Shown here: positions 10,359 through 19,883 of the stretch, piece by piece
How positions within the stretch are numbered: the stretch's first letter is position 1
Layout of the letters: each line of letters begins with the position of its first letter
Origin: Methylobacterium sp. 17Sr1-1
GTDB lineage: Bacteria; Pseudomonadota; Alphaproteobacteria; Rhizobiales; Beijerinckiaceae
Direction: 5' to 3'
Assembly (NCBI RefSeq): GCF_003173775.1
Contig: NZ_CP029552.1
Span: forward strand, 1,530,001-1,594,000
Length of the DNA stretch: 64,000 nt
Notes under the pieces: model-generated
The model's database searches: none
Told to the model about the DNA's origin: nothing
What the model saw: only the letters and a program-made list of their open reading frames with translations
Program-made: the position numbers and the translations under genes

Positions 10359-11879
10359 CTACTCCGTCCAGCGCACGTCCGTCAGGTCGTTCGACGGCAC
10401 CGGCTCGTTTTTCCAGAACCCCGTGAGCTTGGCCTTCCACACGCTGAGCTTCGGCAGCACGAACAGGAACAGGGCCGGCACGTCGTCGGCCAGGATCTGT
10501 TGCGCGTCGCCGTAGAGCTTCAGCCGGGTCGCCTCGTCGGTCGCCTGCGCGGCTTGGGCCACCACCTCGTTGAAGGCCGGGTTCTTGTAGCCGAAATAGT
10601 ACGGGTCGTTCGAGTAGATCGCGATGTCGAGCGGCTCGGCATGGGCGATGACCGTCATGTCGAAGCTGCGGTCGCGCATCACCTCCTGCACCCACTTCGC
10701 CGGGAACTCGGTCGGCACGATGTTCATCGTGACGCCGACCTCGGAGAACATCGCCTGCAGGATCTCGGCGGTGCGGGTGGCGTAGGCCATCTGCGGCGAC
10801 TTGAAGGTGAAGGTCAGGCCCTTGGCGTAGCCGGCTTCCGCCAGCAGCGCCTTCGCCTTCTTCGGGTCGTAGGGGTAGACCCCCGTCAGGTCTTTGTAGC
10901 CCGGGTCGTTGGGCGTGTAGTGGCTGCCGATCGGCGCACCGTAGCCCGAATAGGCGCCCTCGATCAGGAGCTTGCGGTCGACCGCCATCATCAGCGCCTG
11001 GCGCACGCGCTTTTCGGCGAAGGGCTTGCCCGCATTGTTCATGCCGGCCACGACCTTGCTCGCGGTCAGGCCCGGCTCCGCCTTGAACGCCTTGTCCTTC
11101 TGGAAGGCGGCGTAGAGCTCCGGCGCCGGCAGGAGCGGGAAGGCGTCGACGTCGCCGGCACGGAGCGCCGCGGCGGCGGCCTGCGGATCGCCGATGAAGC
11201 GGAACGTGACCTTGTCGAGATGGACCTTGCGGGCCGTGTTCCAGTGATCGGGGCTGCGCGCCAGCTCGACCCGGTCGCCCTTGCGCCAGGCGGCGAAGCG
11301 GAACGGGCCGGTGCCGACCGGATTGCTTTTAAGCCCGTCGCGCGACTTCGGCTCGACCATCACCGCCGCCGGCAGGCCGAGCCAGAACAGCAGGTTGCCG
11401 GAGGGCTTGGAGAGCGTCAGGACCAGGGTGGCGGGGTCCGGCGCCTTGACGTCGGCGATGACCGCGTAGAGCGCCTTCTGCGGGTTGACCGAGCCCGGCG
11501 CCCGGATCGCGTCGAGGGCGAATTTTGCGGTGCTGGCGTCGAAGGGCTCGCCGTTGTGGAACTTCACGCCCTGCTGGAGCGCGAAGGTGTAGGTCAGGCC
11601 GTCGGGCGAGATCGTCCAGCTCTTCGCCAGCTGCGGCTGCACCTTGCCGTCGCGGTCGACCCGGGTCAGGCCCTCGAACACGTTCTGCCACACCACCTGG
11701 CCGATCACGGTCGGGGCGGCACTGGTCGGGTCGAGGCCCGGGGGCTCGACCGGCATGCCGAGGACGAGGTCGGTGCGCGGGGCGGCCAGGGCGGCACCGG
11801 CGAGCCCCGGCAGGGCGAGCGCGGCGAGAAGGGCGCCCGTCAGCAGGCAACGACGGGGGAAGCGCGTGCGTGAGACCAT
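10359..11879 (-). CDS. ABC transporter substrate-binding protein, family 5 (peptide/nickel type)
   Basis: This 506-aa periplasmic binding protein starts with a signal peptide (basic MVSRTRFPRR, hydrophobic stretch, cleavage probably after ALA-AP near residue 33). SBP_bac_5 features include DLVLGMPVEPPGLDP, the signature WTISPDGLTYTFALQQGVKFHNGEPF and VRQALMMAVDRKLLI. It would deliver an oligopeptide or similar ligand to the B/C permease. It is the first gene of the operon. The LysR gene lies 125 nt upstream on the same strand, and a dyad in that gap (11967-11984) is a possible operator. Ligand not predictable. Confidence 0.88.
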   Translation of the reverse strand: MVSRTRFPRRCLLTGALLAALALPGLAGAALAAPRTDLVLGMPVEPPGLDPTSAAPTVIGQVVWQNVFEGLTRVDRDGKVQPQLAKSWTISPDGLTYTFALQQGVKFHNGEPFDASTAKFALDAIRAPGSVNPQKALYAVIADVKAPDPATLVLTLSKPSGNLLFWLGLPAAVMVEPKSRDGLKSNPVGTGPFRFAAWRKGDRVELARSPDHWNTARKVHLDKVTFRFIGDPQAAAAALRAGDVDAFPLLPAPELYAAFQKDKAFKAEPGLTASKVVAGMNNAGKPFAEKRVRQALMMAVDRKLLIEGAYSGYGAPIGSHYTPNDPGYKDLTGVYPYDPKKAKALLAEAGYAKGLTFTFKSPQMAYATRTAEILQAMFSEVGVTMNIVPTEFPAKWVQEVMRDRSFDMTVIAHAEPLDIAIYSNDPYYFGYKNPAFNEVVAQAAQATDEATRLKLYGDAQQILADDVPALFLFVLPKLSVWKAKLTGFWKNEPVPSNDLTDVRWTE

Positions 11880-11966
11880 GGAACCCCTCGATTGGCGTTG
11901 GAACCGGCCGCCTCTCCCGTGCGGCTTCGTCGGTTCCGCTAGGAGATCAGACTTTCGGGTGTGGCC

Positions 11967-11984
11967 GCAACAGCGATCTGTTGC
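11967..11984. promoter_or_regulatory. Perfect inverted repeat upstream of the binding-protein gene
   Basis: GCAACA-GCGATC-TGTTGC lies about 90-105 nt before the binding-protein start, in the gap next to the LysR gene. The size and position suit a LysR-type recognition site. A second dyad (GGAACCG at 11900-11906, CGGTTCC at 11931-11937) lies closer to the gene and may be an activation site or leader hairpin. Confidence 0.45.
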
Positions 11985-12004
11985 GCACCCCGTAGCCGAA
12001 ACCG

Positions 12005-12928
12005 CTACACCTCGCCGTCTGCATGGAAACCGGGCATATGCTGCTCCAGAACCGCTACCAGCCTGGCGGCGGCGAAGGAGAGCGGCCGGTCCTTGAGGTG
12101 CGACAGGTCGAGATGGGTGCGCACGCGCAGATCGCGAAAGGGCCGCGTCGCCAGCGTGCCCGCCGCCTCGTCGCGGCGCACGGTGAAGGGCGGCAGGACC
12201 AGCACCGCCCGGCCGCGGCGGGCGAGTTCGAGCTGGATCTCGAGGGCGCTGGTGGTGAAGACCGGATCGAGGGCCGGCAGGCCGGCCTCGCGCATCTGCC
12301 CGTCGAGGGCCTGGCGCACCCCGAAGGTCGCGTCCGGCACCGCGACCGGGTAGGCGAGGAGGTCGCGCGGGTCGACCTGCAGGCGGTCGGCGAGGGGATG
12401 ATCGGGCGCCATCACGACGGCGTGGTCGACCGGCGCGCGGCAGCGCACGACGATCTCGGCCTGCTGCGGCGTGAACAGGGTGACGGCGAGGTCCGCCTCC
12501 CCGTCGGCGAGCGCCTGCATGGTGCGCCCGACGCTCGCCACCACGACCTCGAAGCGGACGTCCGGGTAGCTCGCGGCGAAATCCGCCAGCGCCGGCACCA
12601 GCAGGCCCGAGGCCGCCGCCCCGCTGGCATAGACCGTGACGCGGCCCGCCCGCAGGCCCTTGAGGTCGTCGATCAGGGTGCGGACGTGGTCGAGCTCGCG
12701 CAAGGACCGGGCCGAGCGGGCGGCCAGAAGCTCGCCGGCGGCGGTGAGCCGGATCCCGGTCGGGTCGCGCTCCACCAGGGGCGCGCCGAAATGGTATTCG
12801 AGGTTCTCGATCTGGCGGCTGATCGCGGTCGGCGCGATGCCGAGTTTTTCCGCCGCCCGCCGCATCGAGCCGTGCCGGGCGAGCTCGTTGAAGTAGATCA
12901 GGGCCCGCAGCTGCACGGCACGCACCAT
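12005..12928 (-). CDS. LysR family transcriptional regulator
   Basis: This 307-aa protein has the usual LysR length. The N-terminal winged HTH (residues 5-65) shows LRALIYFNELARHGSMRRAAEKLGIAPTAISRQIENLE split over two helices, with the classic LGIAPTAISRQI recognition helix. The rest is a two-lobed periplasmic-binding-like effector domain. The start chosen is the ATG at 12928 (MVRAVQL); upstream sequence in frame does not look coding. It lies directly upstream of, and in the same direction as, the peptide-type ABC operon, so it is its probable regulator. Effector unknown. Confidence 0.85.
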   Translation of the reverse strand: MVRAVQLRALIYFNELARHGSMRRAAEKLGIAPTAISRQIENLEYHFGAPLVERDPTGIRLTAAGELLAARSARSLRELDHVRTLIDDLKGLRAGRVTVYASGAAASGLLVPALADFAASYPDVRFEVVVASVGRTMQALADGEADLAVTLFTPQQAEIVVRCRAPVDHAVVMAPDHPLADRLQVDPRDLLAYPVAVPDATFGVRQALDGQMREAGLPALDPVFTTSALEIQLELARRGRAVLVLPPFTVRRDEAAGTLATRPFRDLRVRTHLDLSHLKDRPLSFAAARLVAVLEQHMPGFHADGEV

Positions 12929-13008
12929 CCTGACGGTCGATAGGCCGTCGCGGCGGCCCGCCTCATGGAGTACGGTGCGGCAGGGCCGGCGTCCACGCCC
13001 GCCGCCCG

Positions 13009-13614
13009 TCAGTCCTGCGGCGCCTCGTCCATCCTCGCCGCCAGTTGCAGGTCGTGCTCGGACATCTCCCTGGCCGGGCGGATGGGAACCAGCCCGTGCC
13101 GACGATAGAGGGCCGTCAGCGGCTCCCAGTCCTGAAGCACGATCGCGTAGATGCCGCGATAGATGAAGTTCTTGGCTGCCAGGTCGCGGGCGACGTCCGG
13201 GCCCAGGACGCAGCCGGCCGCCTCGATCTCGAGGTAGTTCACGATGACGTGGAGATATGAGGAGAATTCGTCGTTCGCGCCTTCCGGGAAGCCGATCGGC
13301 ATCGAGGGGACCGCCTCCCGGATCGACCGCCAGACCTCGCGCCAGCCGGACGGGTTGGCGTGCGAGTACCACGTCGCGTACCAGTGCATCTGCTCGTGCA
13401 GATAGGTGCACAGGATCGCCGGCTCGGCCCAGAGGCTGGTGTTCAAGGTCAGCACCGGGTGGCTGTAGGCCGGCCCGGTCGGAGCGATCCTGATTCGTCT
13501 CGTGTATTCGTAGCGGCCGAGATCGTGGGTCGCGCGGAGCTTGATCAGCGCCGCCCGGACACGCTCGGCGGAGGCCTGCGCCATGGACAGGTCGATGTCG
13601 ATGCGATCGTCCAT
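13009..13614 (-). CDS. Uncharacterised protein with an HExxH (zincin-like) motif
   Basis: A 201-aa protein with no signal peptide or membrane segment. I do not recognise the family. The sequence LHEQMHWYAT contains H73-E74-x-x-H77, the zinc-peptidase motif, in a predicted helix. Downstream conserved-looking residues H122 and E129/E131 (SSYLHVIVNYLEIEA) could be the third ligand. This spacing suggests a metalloprotease-like or metal-binding fold, but activity is unproven. The start MDDRIDID (13614) follows GGGGCC-rich sequence; a longer in-frame start at 13677 adds an Arg/Pro-rich stretch and is less likely. It stands alone between the LysR gene and the thioesterase. Confidence 0.6.
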   Translation of the reverse strand: MDDRIDIDLSMAQASAERVRAALIKLRATHDLGRYEYTRRIRIAPTGPAYSHPVLTLNTSLWAEPAILCTYLHEQMHWYATWYSHANPSGWREVWRSIREAVPSMPIGFPEGANDEFSSYLHVIVNYLEIEAAGCVLGPDVARDLAAKNFIYRGIYAIVLQDWEPLTALYRRHGLVPIRPAREMSEHDLQLAARMDEAPQD

Positions 13615-13774
13615 GTGGGGCCTCCCCGGGTCGGTGCGCGGCCGTCCGGGGACGACGCGATGACTGACCCATGGCAAGGTTCATTCCGCCTGCCGTCGAT
13701 ATCGCGCGGCGGCGCCGTCGATCGGGGTGACCGAACATGTCGTCACCCGGCAGGGATTCGGCCGGCGCGTCCCC

Positions 13775-14200
13775 TCAAGCCCCCCCGATCACCAGCCGCG
13801 CCGCCGCCTCGCCGGCCGGGCCGAGCGGCGCCGGCCGCCGCGTCTCCTTCGACAGAAGCACGCAGACCGACTCCGCCTCGCCCGCCACGACGTCCCCGGT
13901 GAGGATGCGGTGATGGAAGCCGAGCGAGGTGCGGCCCGCGCGGGCGAGCCAGGTCGCGGTGCGGACCCGGCCGGGATAGTGCAGCTCCGCCCGGTAATCG
14001 ATGACGAAGCGGGCGATGACGAAGAAGGTGTCGGGGGTGAGCAGCGGGGTCAGGTGGGTTGCGAAGAACTGCACCCGGCCGCTCTCGCAGAAGGCGGCGA
14101 AGACCGCGTTGTTGACGTGGCCGTTGGCGTCGGTGTCGCGGTAGCGCAGGACGTCCTCGCTCCACAGCACCCGCGGATCGGCCATCAGCCCGTCGGTCAT
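13775..14200 (-). CDS. Acyl-CoA thioesterase, hotdog fold (4HBT/YbgC-like)
   Basis: A 141-aa single-hotdog protein. The motif YRDTDANGHVNNAVF near residue 20 carries the catalytic-type aspartate and the HVNN signature of 4-hydroxybenzoyl-CoA/YbgC thioesterases, which hydrolyse acyl-CoA to acid and CoA. It starts 19 nt after the truB stop, with AGGGGG upstream, so it is the last gene of the rimP-nusA-infB operon. ATG 14200 is chosen; an in-frame ATG at 14185 (MADPRVLW) is possible. Substrate not predictable. Confidence 0.82.
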   Translation of the reverse strand: MTDGLMADPRVLWSEDVLRYRDTDANGHVNNAVFAAFCESGRVQFFATHLTPLLTPDTFFVIARFVIDYRAELHYPGRVRTATWLARAGRTSLGFHHRILTGDVVAGEAESVCVLLSKETRRPAPLGPAGEAAARLVIGGA

Positions 14201-14219
14201 CGCCCCCTGCCCTCTTCGT

Positions 14220-15257
14220 TCAGCCGTTGCGCGGGGCAGTGCCGCCGAGATGGAACACCCGGTGCGGGACGAGCTCGCCCCGCTCGACGTCGCCGACCGC
14301 CACGAGCACGCCGCCGCAGGTCGCGTAGGCCTTGCCCTCGGTCGGCGCGTCGCGACCGCGCAGGATCACCGGCTGGCCGCGCATCAGCCGCATCGCCATG
14401 TCGCGGGAGACCGGCACGTGCGGCACGGCGTCGAGGGCCGTCTCGACCGGGCGCAGGACCGCGGCGTTGGCCTCGGCCTCGGCGGCCTCGAGCGCGCCGA
14501 TGGTGCAGGACTGGTCCTCGGCGAAGGGGCCGACGCGGGTGCGGCGCAGGGCCGAGACGTGGCCGTAGCAGCCGAGCGCCCGGCCGAGGTCGCGGGCGAT
14601 GGCGCGCACGTAGGTGCCCTTGCCGCACTCGGCCTCGATCACGGTGCGCTCAGGCGTATGGGCGACGATGGCCAGCCGGTCGATCTGCACCGGCCGGGCG
14701 ACCAGTTCCACCACCTCGCCGTCGCGGGCGAGGTCGTAGGCGCGCTCGCCCTGGATCTTGATCGCTGAGTAGCGCGGCGGCACCTGCTCGATCGCGCCGA
14801 CGAAGCGCGGCAGCATCGCTTCGACCTGTTCCTGAGACGGACGGTCGTCGGAGGTCGCGACTGGGCGCCCCTCCGCGTCGTCGGTGTCGGTCTCGACGCC
14901 CCAGGTGACCGAGAAGACGTAGGCCTTGCGGCCGTCCATCACGAAGGGAACGGTCTTGGTCGCCTCGCCCAGCGCGATCGGCAGGATGCCGGAGGCGAGC
15001 GGGTCGAGGGTACCGGCGTGCCCCGCCTTCTTGGCGTTGAGGGCGCGCTTGACCGCCGCGACCGCGTGGGTCGAGGTCATGCCGACGCCCTTGTCGAGGA
15101 TCACCCAACCGCTGATCTCGCGGCGCTTGGGCCGGTCGCCCGGCGGGCGCCCGCGGCCGCGGGGCCGGTCCTGACGGGGGGCTCCGTCGCGGCCTTCGCG
15201 GGCGGGGCGGGTCACCTGCGGCGCGGGCTCTGCGGGCTGATCCTCGTGCATCGTCAT
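14220..15257 (-). CDS. truB: tRNA pseudouridine(55) synthase
   Basis: This enzyme converts U55 of the T-arm of tRNAs to pseudouridine. About 345 aa. After a basic, Pro/Arg-rich extension (residues 1-47) unlike E. coli TruB, the core begins [18 protein letters not shown]. The catalytic aspartate is D85 in [25 protein letters not shown] and the C-terminal PUA-like part are present. A second start six nucleotides downstream (15251, MHEDQ) has a better spaced AGGA ribosome site. It lies in the rimP-nusA-infB-rbfA-truB order. The usual next genes rpsO and pnp are absent, replaced by a thioesterase. Confidence 0.93.
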   Translation of the reverse strand: MTMHEDQPAEPAPQVTRPAREGRDGAPRQDRPRGRGRPPGDRPKRREISGWVILDKGVGMTSTHAVAAVKRALNAKKAGHAGTLDPLASGILPIALGEATKTVPFVMDGRKAYVFSVTWGVETDTDDAEGRPVATSDDRPSQEQVEAMLPRFVGAIEQVPPRYSAIKIQGERAYDLARDGEVVELVARPVQIDRLAIVAHTPERTVIEAECGKGTYVRAIARDLGRALGCYGHVSALRRTRVGPFAEDQSCTIGALEAAEAEANAAVLRPVETALDAVPHVPVSRDMAMRLMRGQPVILRGRDAPTEGKAYATCGGVLVAVGDVERGELVPHRVFHLGGTAPRNG

Positions 15258-15372
15258 CCTGTGTCCGTTCTCGAACGGCGGTCGCCGCGGGACTCCCGCC
15301 CGCGTTCGTCCATGCCGGTCCTGATGGGTCAAGTCGTCAGCCGGGCGCAGGTTCGGCGCGCCGGGCGATGCC

Positions 15373-15783
15373 TTATTCTTCCGATTCCGATTCGGAGCCG
15401 AGATCGCGCTGGACCTTGTCGCTGCGCAGGAGCGCGTCGATGCGCGCCGCCTCATCGAACGTCTCGTCGCGGCGGAAGCGCAGGTCGGGGGCGAATTTCA
15501 GCGCCACCCGGCGGGCCACCTCCTGGCGCAGCACCTTCTTGTTGCGCTCCAGCGCCTCGATCACCGGGCGCTCGTCCTGGCCGCCCAGCGGCATGATGTA
15601 GGCGGTGGCGAGCTTGAGGTCCGGCGACATGCGGACCTCCGGCACCGTGATCACGTGCTGGCTCAGCACCGGATCCTGGATGTCGCCGCGGCTCAGCACC
15701 TCGGCGAGAGCGTGCCGCACGAGTTCGGCCACGCGCTGCTGGCGCTGCGAGGGGCCTGCGGTTTCCTGGGGTTTGCGCACCAT
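15373..15783 (-). CDS. rbfA: 30S ribosome-binding factor A
   Basis: A 136-aa protein with a single KH-like domain that helps maturation of the 16S rRNA 5' region. Recognised by [19 protein letters not shown] at the start, the central [17 protein letters not shown], and [21 protein letters not shown] near the end, followed by an acidic Ser/Glu tail. It is encoded between infB and truB as in most proteobacteria. A 180-nt gap with a strong hairpin (15877-15906) separates it from infB. Confidence 0.93.
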   Translation of the reverse strand: MVRKPQETAGPSQRQQRVAELVRHALAEVLSRGDIQDPVLSQHVITVPEVRMSPDLKLATAYIMPLGGQDERPVIEALERNKKVLRQEVARRVALKFAPDLRFRRDETFDEAARIDALLRSDKVQRDLGSESESEE

Positions 15784-15876
15784 CGTCTCTCCGGGCTCGG
15801 ACCGGGCCGCGAGGCGGTCATCCGGGTCTGGCCTTCTCGGCCGTCAGGCCCTCGCGGCTGTCGTCTTATGAACCGA

Positions 15877-15906
15877 CGAGCCCGGGACGCTGGCGTCCCG
15901 GGCTCG
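15877..15906. other. Perfect 14-bp hairpin in the infB-rbfA gap
   Basis: CGAGCCCGGGACGC-TG-GCGTCCCGGGCTCG is a perfect 14-bp stem. No T-run follows on the minus strand, so it is not a standard terminator. It may be an RNase processing or stability element separating infB from rbfA mRNA. Confidence 0.6.
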
Positions 15907-15963
15907 CAGTCTTCTTGGCGGCCGCCGCCATGACGGCGGACGGCCGATGGCAGCGGGGTCGCG

Positions 15964-18963
15964 TCAGAGCGTGCGACGCTCCTCGTGCACGATGTAGCAC
16001 TCGATCACGTCGCGCGGACGCATGTCCTGGTAGTTCTCGAAGGCCATGCCGCATTCCTGGCCGGCCGAGACTTCCTTGGCGTCGTCCTTGAAGCGCTTGA
16101 GCTGCGAGAGCTTGCCCTCGTGCACCACCACGTTGTCGCGGATGAGGCGGACATGGGCGCCGCGCTCGACGCGACCATCCTCGACCCGGCAACCGGCGAT
16201 CTTGCCCACCTTCGAGACGTTGAAGATCTCGAGGATGCGCGCCTCGCCCAGGCGCTCCTCGCGGAGCGTCGGCGGGAGCAGGCCCGACATCGCCGCCTTC
16301 ACGTCATCCACGAGGTCGTAGATGATGTTGTAGTAGCGGATCTCGACGCCCGCCCGCTCGGCGGCCTCTCTCGCCTCCTTGTGGGCGCGGACGTTGAAGC
16401 CGACCACGACCGCACCCGAGGCCTGGGCCAGGGTGATGTCCGATTCGGTGATGCCGCCGACACCCGTGTGCAGGATGCGGGCCGCCACCTCGTCGTTGCC
16501 GAGCTTCTCGAGCGAGCCGGCGATGGCCTCGACCGAGCCCTGCACGTCGCCCTTGATGACGAGCGGGAACTCCTTGCGGCCGGCGCCCTCCTTGAGGTCG
16601 CGCATCATGTCCATCAGCGTCCGGCCGGCACCGCTGCCGGTGGCCGCCGCGCGCTCGCGCTTCACGCGGGCCCGGTACTCGGTGACCTCGCGGGCCCGGG
16701 CCTCGTTCTCGACCACCGCGACGCGGTCGCCCGCCTCCGGCGTGCCGTTGAAGCCCAGCACCTCGACCGGAACCGACGGCGCCGCTTCCTTGACGTTGCG
16801 GCCGGTATCGTCGACCAGGGCGCGCACGCGGCCCCACTCGGCGCCCGCCACCACGATGTCGCCGGTGCGCAGGGTGCCGCGCTCGACGAGCACCGTCGCC
16901 ACCGGGCCGCGGCCGCGGTCGAGCTTGGCCTCGATCACCGTGCCCTCGGCCGACCGCTCGGGGTTGGCGCGCAGGTCCAGGATCTCGGCCTGGAGGGCGA
17001 GGCCCTCCAGGAGCTCGTCGAGGCCGTCCTTGGTCTTGGCCGAGACCTCGAATTCGAGGGTCTCGCCGCCCATCGACTCGACCTGGATGTCGTGCTGCAG
17101 CAGCTCGGTGCGGACCCGCTGCGGGTTCGCGTCGGGCTTGTCGATCTTGTTGATCGCCACGATCAGCGGCACCTCGGCCGCCTTGGCGTGGGAGATCGCC
17201 TCGATCGTCTGCGGCATGACGCCGTCATCGGCCGCCACCACCAGCACCACGATGTCCGTCACCCGGGCGCCGCGGGCGCGCATCGAGGTGAAGGCCGCGT
17301 GGCCGGGGGTGTCGATGAAGGTGATCTTGCCGCCGGAGGGCGAGGTCACCTGATAGGCGCCGATATGCTGCGTGATGCCGCCCGCCTCGCCGGAGACGAC
17401 GTTGGCGTTGCGGATCGCGTCGAGCAGCGAGGTCTTGCCGTGGTCGACGTGGCCCATGATGGTCACGACCGGCGGGCGCGGCTGGGTGTCGTCGTCGGTA
17501 TCGGGCTCGTCGAACAGGCCCTCCTCGACGTCGGACTCCGCGACGCGGCGCACGGTGTGGCCGAGCTCCTCGGCGATGAGCTGCGCCGAATCCGAGTCGA
17601 TCACGTCGGTGATCTTGTGGATCTGGCCCTGCTTCATCAGCATGCGGATGACGTCGACCGCCCGCTCGCTCATCCGGTTGGCGAGCTCCTGGATGGTGAT
17701 CGTCTCCGGGATGACCACCTCGCGGGCCAGCTTCTCCTTCTGCTCCACCTGGCGGTGGCCGGTCAGGCGCTGGTTGCGGCGGCGGAACGAGGCGAGCGAA
17801 CGGGTGCGCTCGTCCTCGCCCGAGGTCGCGGTCGCGATGGTCAGGCGGCCGCGGTTGCGGTCGCCGCCCGGCGACTTCGGCGTCTTGGGCGGGGTGATGA
17901 CCTTGAGCGGCATGCCGGGACGGCGAATGACCCGCTTGGTCTCGGCCTCCTCCTCCGCCGCGGCCGGACGGCCGGTGGCGGGGCGCGCGGTCGCGGCGGC
18001 GCCCGTCGCGGGCTTGGCCGCTGCCGCGGTCTTGGCGGCCGCGGGCTCGGGCTTGGCGGGCTCGGGCTCCGGCTTCGGTGCCGGGCGGGCCATGAAGTTC
18101 AGGTCGCGCGGCTTGCGGGCATCGGCCGTCAGCGTGCGGCGCGGCTCGGCCGGGGCGCTCGGGCGGGTGATCCCGGTGCTCGGGGTCGCCGGGCGGGTGC
18201 CGGCGGGAGCCGCCGGACGCACGCCGGCCGGAGCGCCAGGACGCGCGCCGGCAGCCGCGGGGCGGGGGGCCCCTGCGGCGGCAGGACGGGCACCGGCCGG
18301 AGCGGCCGGGCGGGAAGCGACCGGGGTCGCCGGACGCGGGGCGGCAGCCGCAGCCGCCGGAGCGGCGGCAGGCGCCTCGGGGGCAGCCGGGGCGGGCGCC
18401 GGAGCCGGAGCCGCACGGGCGACCGCATCCTCCTGGGCGCGGCGCTCGGCCTCCTCGGCGGCACGACGCTTGCGCGCGTCCTCCTGGCGGCGGCGCTCCT
18501 CCTCCTCGCGCTTGCGGGCCTCGGCGGCCTCACGCTCGCGGATCTCGGCGGCCTCGCGCTCGGCGCGGCGCTGCGCCTCCTCGACGGCGCGGCGGCGCTC
18601 CTCCTCCTCGCGACGCTTGGCGTCGACGAGGGCGGCCATGCGGGCGCTCTGCTCCTGATCGCTCAGGGTGCGCAGCACGACGCCGGAGCGCGCGGCACCC
18701 GGACGGTCCTGGCGCGAGGCGCCCGGACGGCCGCCCTGCCCCTGGGGAGCGGAGCGCGCCTGGTTCGGTGCGGCTTCCTTCGGCGCAGCCGGGGCCGGCG
18801 CGCCGCCGGGGCGACGTTTCACCGTCTCGACCACGACCGACTTGGAGCGGCCATGGGAGAAGCTCTGGCGCACCGTGCCCTGCTCGATCGGACGCTTCAT
18901 CGACAGCGTCTTGGCGGGACCGGTATGCAACGTCTTGTCGCCCGGATTCTTCGTCTCACTCAT
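15964..18963 (-). CDS. infB: Translation initiation factor IF-2
   Basis: A 999-aa GTPase that places fMet-tRNA on the 30S subunit. The N-terminal half (to about residue 400) is low-complexity: a charged coiled-coil stretch rich in Glu/Arg (about 115-185), then Ala/Pro repeats, typical of alphaproteobacterial IF-2. An IF2_N helix ([25 protein letters not shown]) follows. The G domain starts at G1 GHVDHGKT (about 504-511), with DTPGHAAF and NKIDKPDAN. The C-terminal domains end at HEERRTL. It follows ylxR in the nusA operon. Confidence 0.97.
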   Translation of the reverse strand: MSETKNPGDKTLHTGPAKTLSMKRPIEQGTVRQSFSHGRSKSVVVETVKRRPGGAPAPAAPKEAAPNQARSAPQGQGGRPGASRQDRPGAARSGVVLRTLSDQEQSARMAALVDAKRREEEERRRAVEEAQRRAEREAAEIREREAAEARKREEEERRRQEDARKRRAAEEAERRAQEDAVARAAPAPAPAPAAPEAPAAAPAAAAAAPRPATPVASRPAAPAGARPAAAGAPRPAAAGARPGAPAGVRPAAPAGTRPATPSTGITRPSAPAEPRRTLTADARKPRDLNFMARPAPKPEPEPAKPEPAAAKTAAAAKPATGAAATARPATGRPAAAEEEAETKRVIRRPGMPLKVITPPKTPKSPGGDRNRGRLTIATATSGEDERTRSLASFRRRNQRLTGHRQVEQKEKLAREVVIPETITIQELANRMSERAVDVIRMLMKQGQIHKITDVIDSDSAQLIAEELGHTVRRVAESDVEEGLFDEPDTDDDTQPRPPVVTIMGHVDHGKTSLLDAIRNANVVSGEAGGITQHIGAYQVTSPSGGKITFIDTPGHAAFTSMRARGARVTDIVVLVVAADDGVMPQTIEAISHAKAAEVPLIVAINKIDKPDANPQRVRTELLQHDIQVESMGGETLEFEVSAKTKDGLDELLEGLALQAEILDLRANPERSAEGTVIEAKLDRGRGPVATVLVERGTLRTGDIVVAGAEWGRVRALVDDTGRNVKEAAPSVPVEVLGFNGTPEAGDRVAVVENEARAREVTEYRARVKRERAAATGSGAGRTLMDMMRDLKEGAGRKEFPLVIKGDVQGSVEAIAGSLEKLGNDEVAARILHTGVGGITESDITLAQASGAVVVGFNVRAHKEAREAAERAGVEIRYYNIIYDLVDDVKAAMSGLLPPTLREERLGEARILEIFNVSKVGKIAGCRVEDGRVERGAHVRLIRDNVVVHEGKLSQLKRFKDDAKEVSAGQECGMAFENYQDMRPRDVIECYIVHEERRTL

Positions 18964-19077
18964 TCAGTTCAGACCCTGGGGGTTCTCGTCCGTCCCGGGA
19001 CCCGGCCTCCCGGTGGCCGCCTCCCATCGTGTTCCCGGGAGCGCACCCAGCAACCGGGCCGATCCCATTCGATTCGT

Positions 19078-19869
19078 TCAACCACCGGCCTCCGGGGGGC
19101 CGGTCCGCAGCGATGGTCCACCATCCTGGACAGCGTCCGGGAGCGCCGCGTCGGAGTCTGACGACTCCGTTCCGGCACTTCCCGACGTCGCCGTCCCGCC
19201 GCGGAAGACGTGGAGCCGACGCCAACGCGCGAGCAAGCCGGCAGTACCGGCTCCCGCGACGAGGGCAGCGTGTATCACATGATCCCGGCCCAAGGCCATG
19301 TCCAATTCTTCACCGGACAGGTCGTCGAGCACCGGGATCCTCGATATGGCATCGCCGTAGCGCCTTCGCAATGCCTGGGCGAGCTTGCGGCGCCCGTCCG
19401 GGCTCGCGTCGCTGGCATGAACCAGGGCCTTGACCCCGGTCGGGCTGTCCACGGCACTCTCCACCTTGGTGAAGCCGGTGACGACGCAGCCCGCCTTGTT
19501 GGCGAGCGAGAAACCCTGACGCAGGTCCTCGCGCAACCCCGCTTCGATCACATCGGCGAGATCGGGCGCCACGCGGGCGTCCTTCTGCCGGAAGGCGCGC
19601 TGGAACAGCCGCTTCTTCACCGCCTCCTGCACCGCCGCCCGGGTCGCCGTGACCCAGGCGCCGCGGCCGGGGAGCCGGGCGCGCAGGTCCGGCACCACCT
19701 GGTTGTCGGGGCCGAGCGCGAAGCGGATCATCCGATCCGGATGGCCCGCCTCGCGCGTGACCAGGCAGGTGCGCTCCGCATTGGCGCGGCCGCGCCCGGC
19801 GCCGGCGTCGAGGACGTCCGGCGGCAGCGCGTCCGCATCCTGGGTGTCGTCCTGCATGGTCGGGTCCAT
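19078..19869 (-). CDS. YlxR-type RNA-binding protein (DUF448) with L7Ae-like C-terminal domain
   Basis: A 263-aa protein between nusA and infB, the conserved place of YlxR. Residues about 30-105 carry the YlxR domain (ERTCLVTREAG, MIRFALGPDNQVVPDL, LPGRGAWVTATRAAV). Residues about 125-215 resemble an L7Ae/YlxQ fold (GLREDLRQGFSLANKAGCVVTGF, KALVHASDAS). So ylxR and ylxQ of Bacillus appear fused here, as is common in Alphaproteobacteria. The C-terminal 45 residues are Ser/Gly-rich and probably disordered. The role is RNA binding in transcription or translation. The start could also be the ATG at 19857. Confidence 0.85.
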   Translation of the reverse strand: MDPTMQDDTQDADALPPDVLDAGAGRGRANAERTCLVTREAGHPDRMIRFALGPDNQVVPDLRARLPGRGAWVTATRAAVQEAVKKRLFQRAFRQKDARVAPDLADVIEAGLREDLRQGFSLANKAGCVVTGFTKVESAVDSPTGVKALVHASDASPDGRRKLAQALRRRYGDAISRIPVLDDLSGEELDMALGRDHVIHAALVAGAGTAGLLARWRRLHVFRGGTATSGSAGTESSDSDAALPDAVQDGGPSLRTGPPEAGG

Positions 19870-19883
19870 CCTCGGGCCGAGCC

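Noticed and set aside
15985..19161. A very long open frame on the plus strand opposite infB
   Set aside because: It is the antisense shadow of infB in high-GC DNA. Its His/Ala/Gly/Arg-biased composition has no domain logic, while IF-2 is unmistakable on the other strand.
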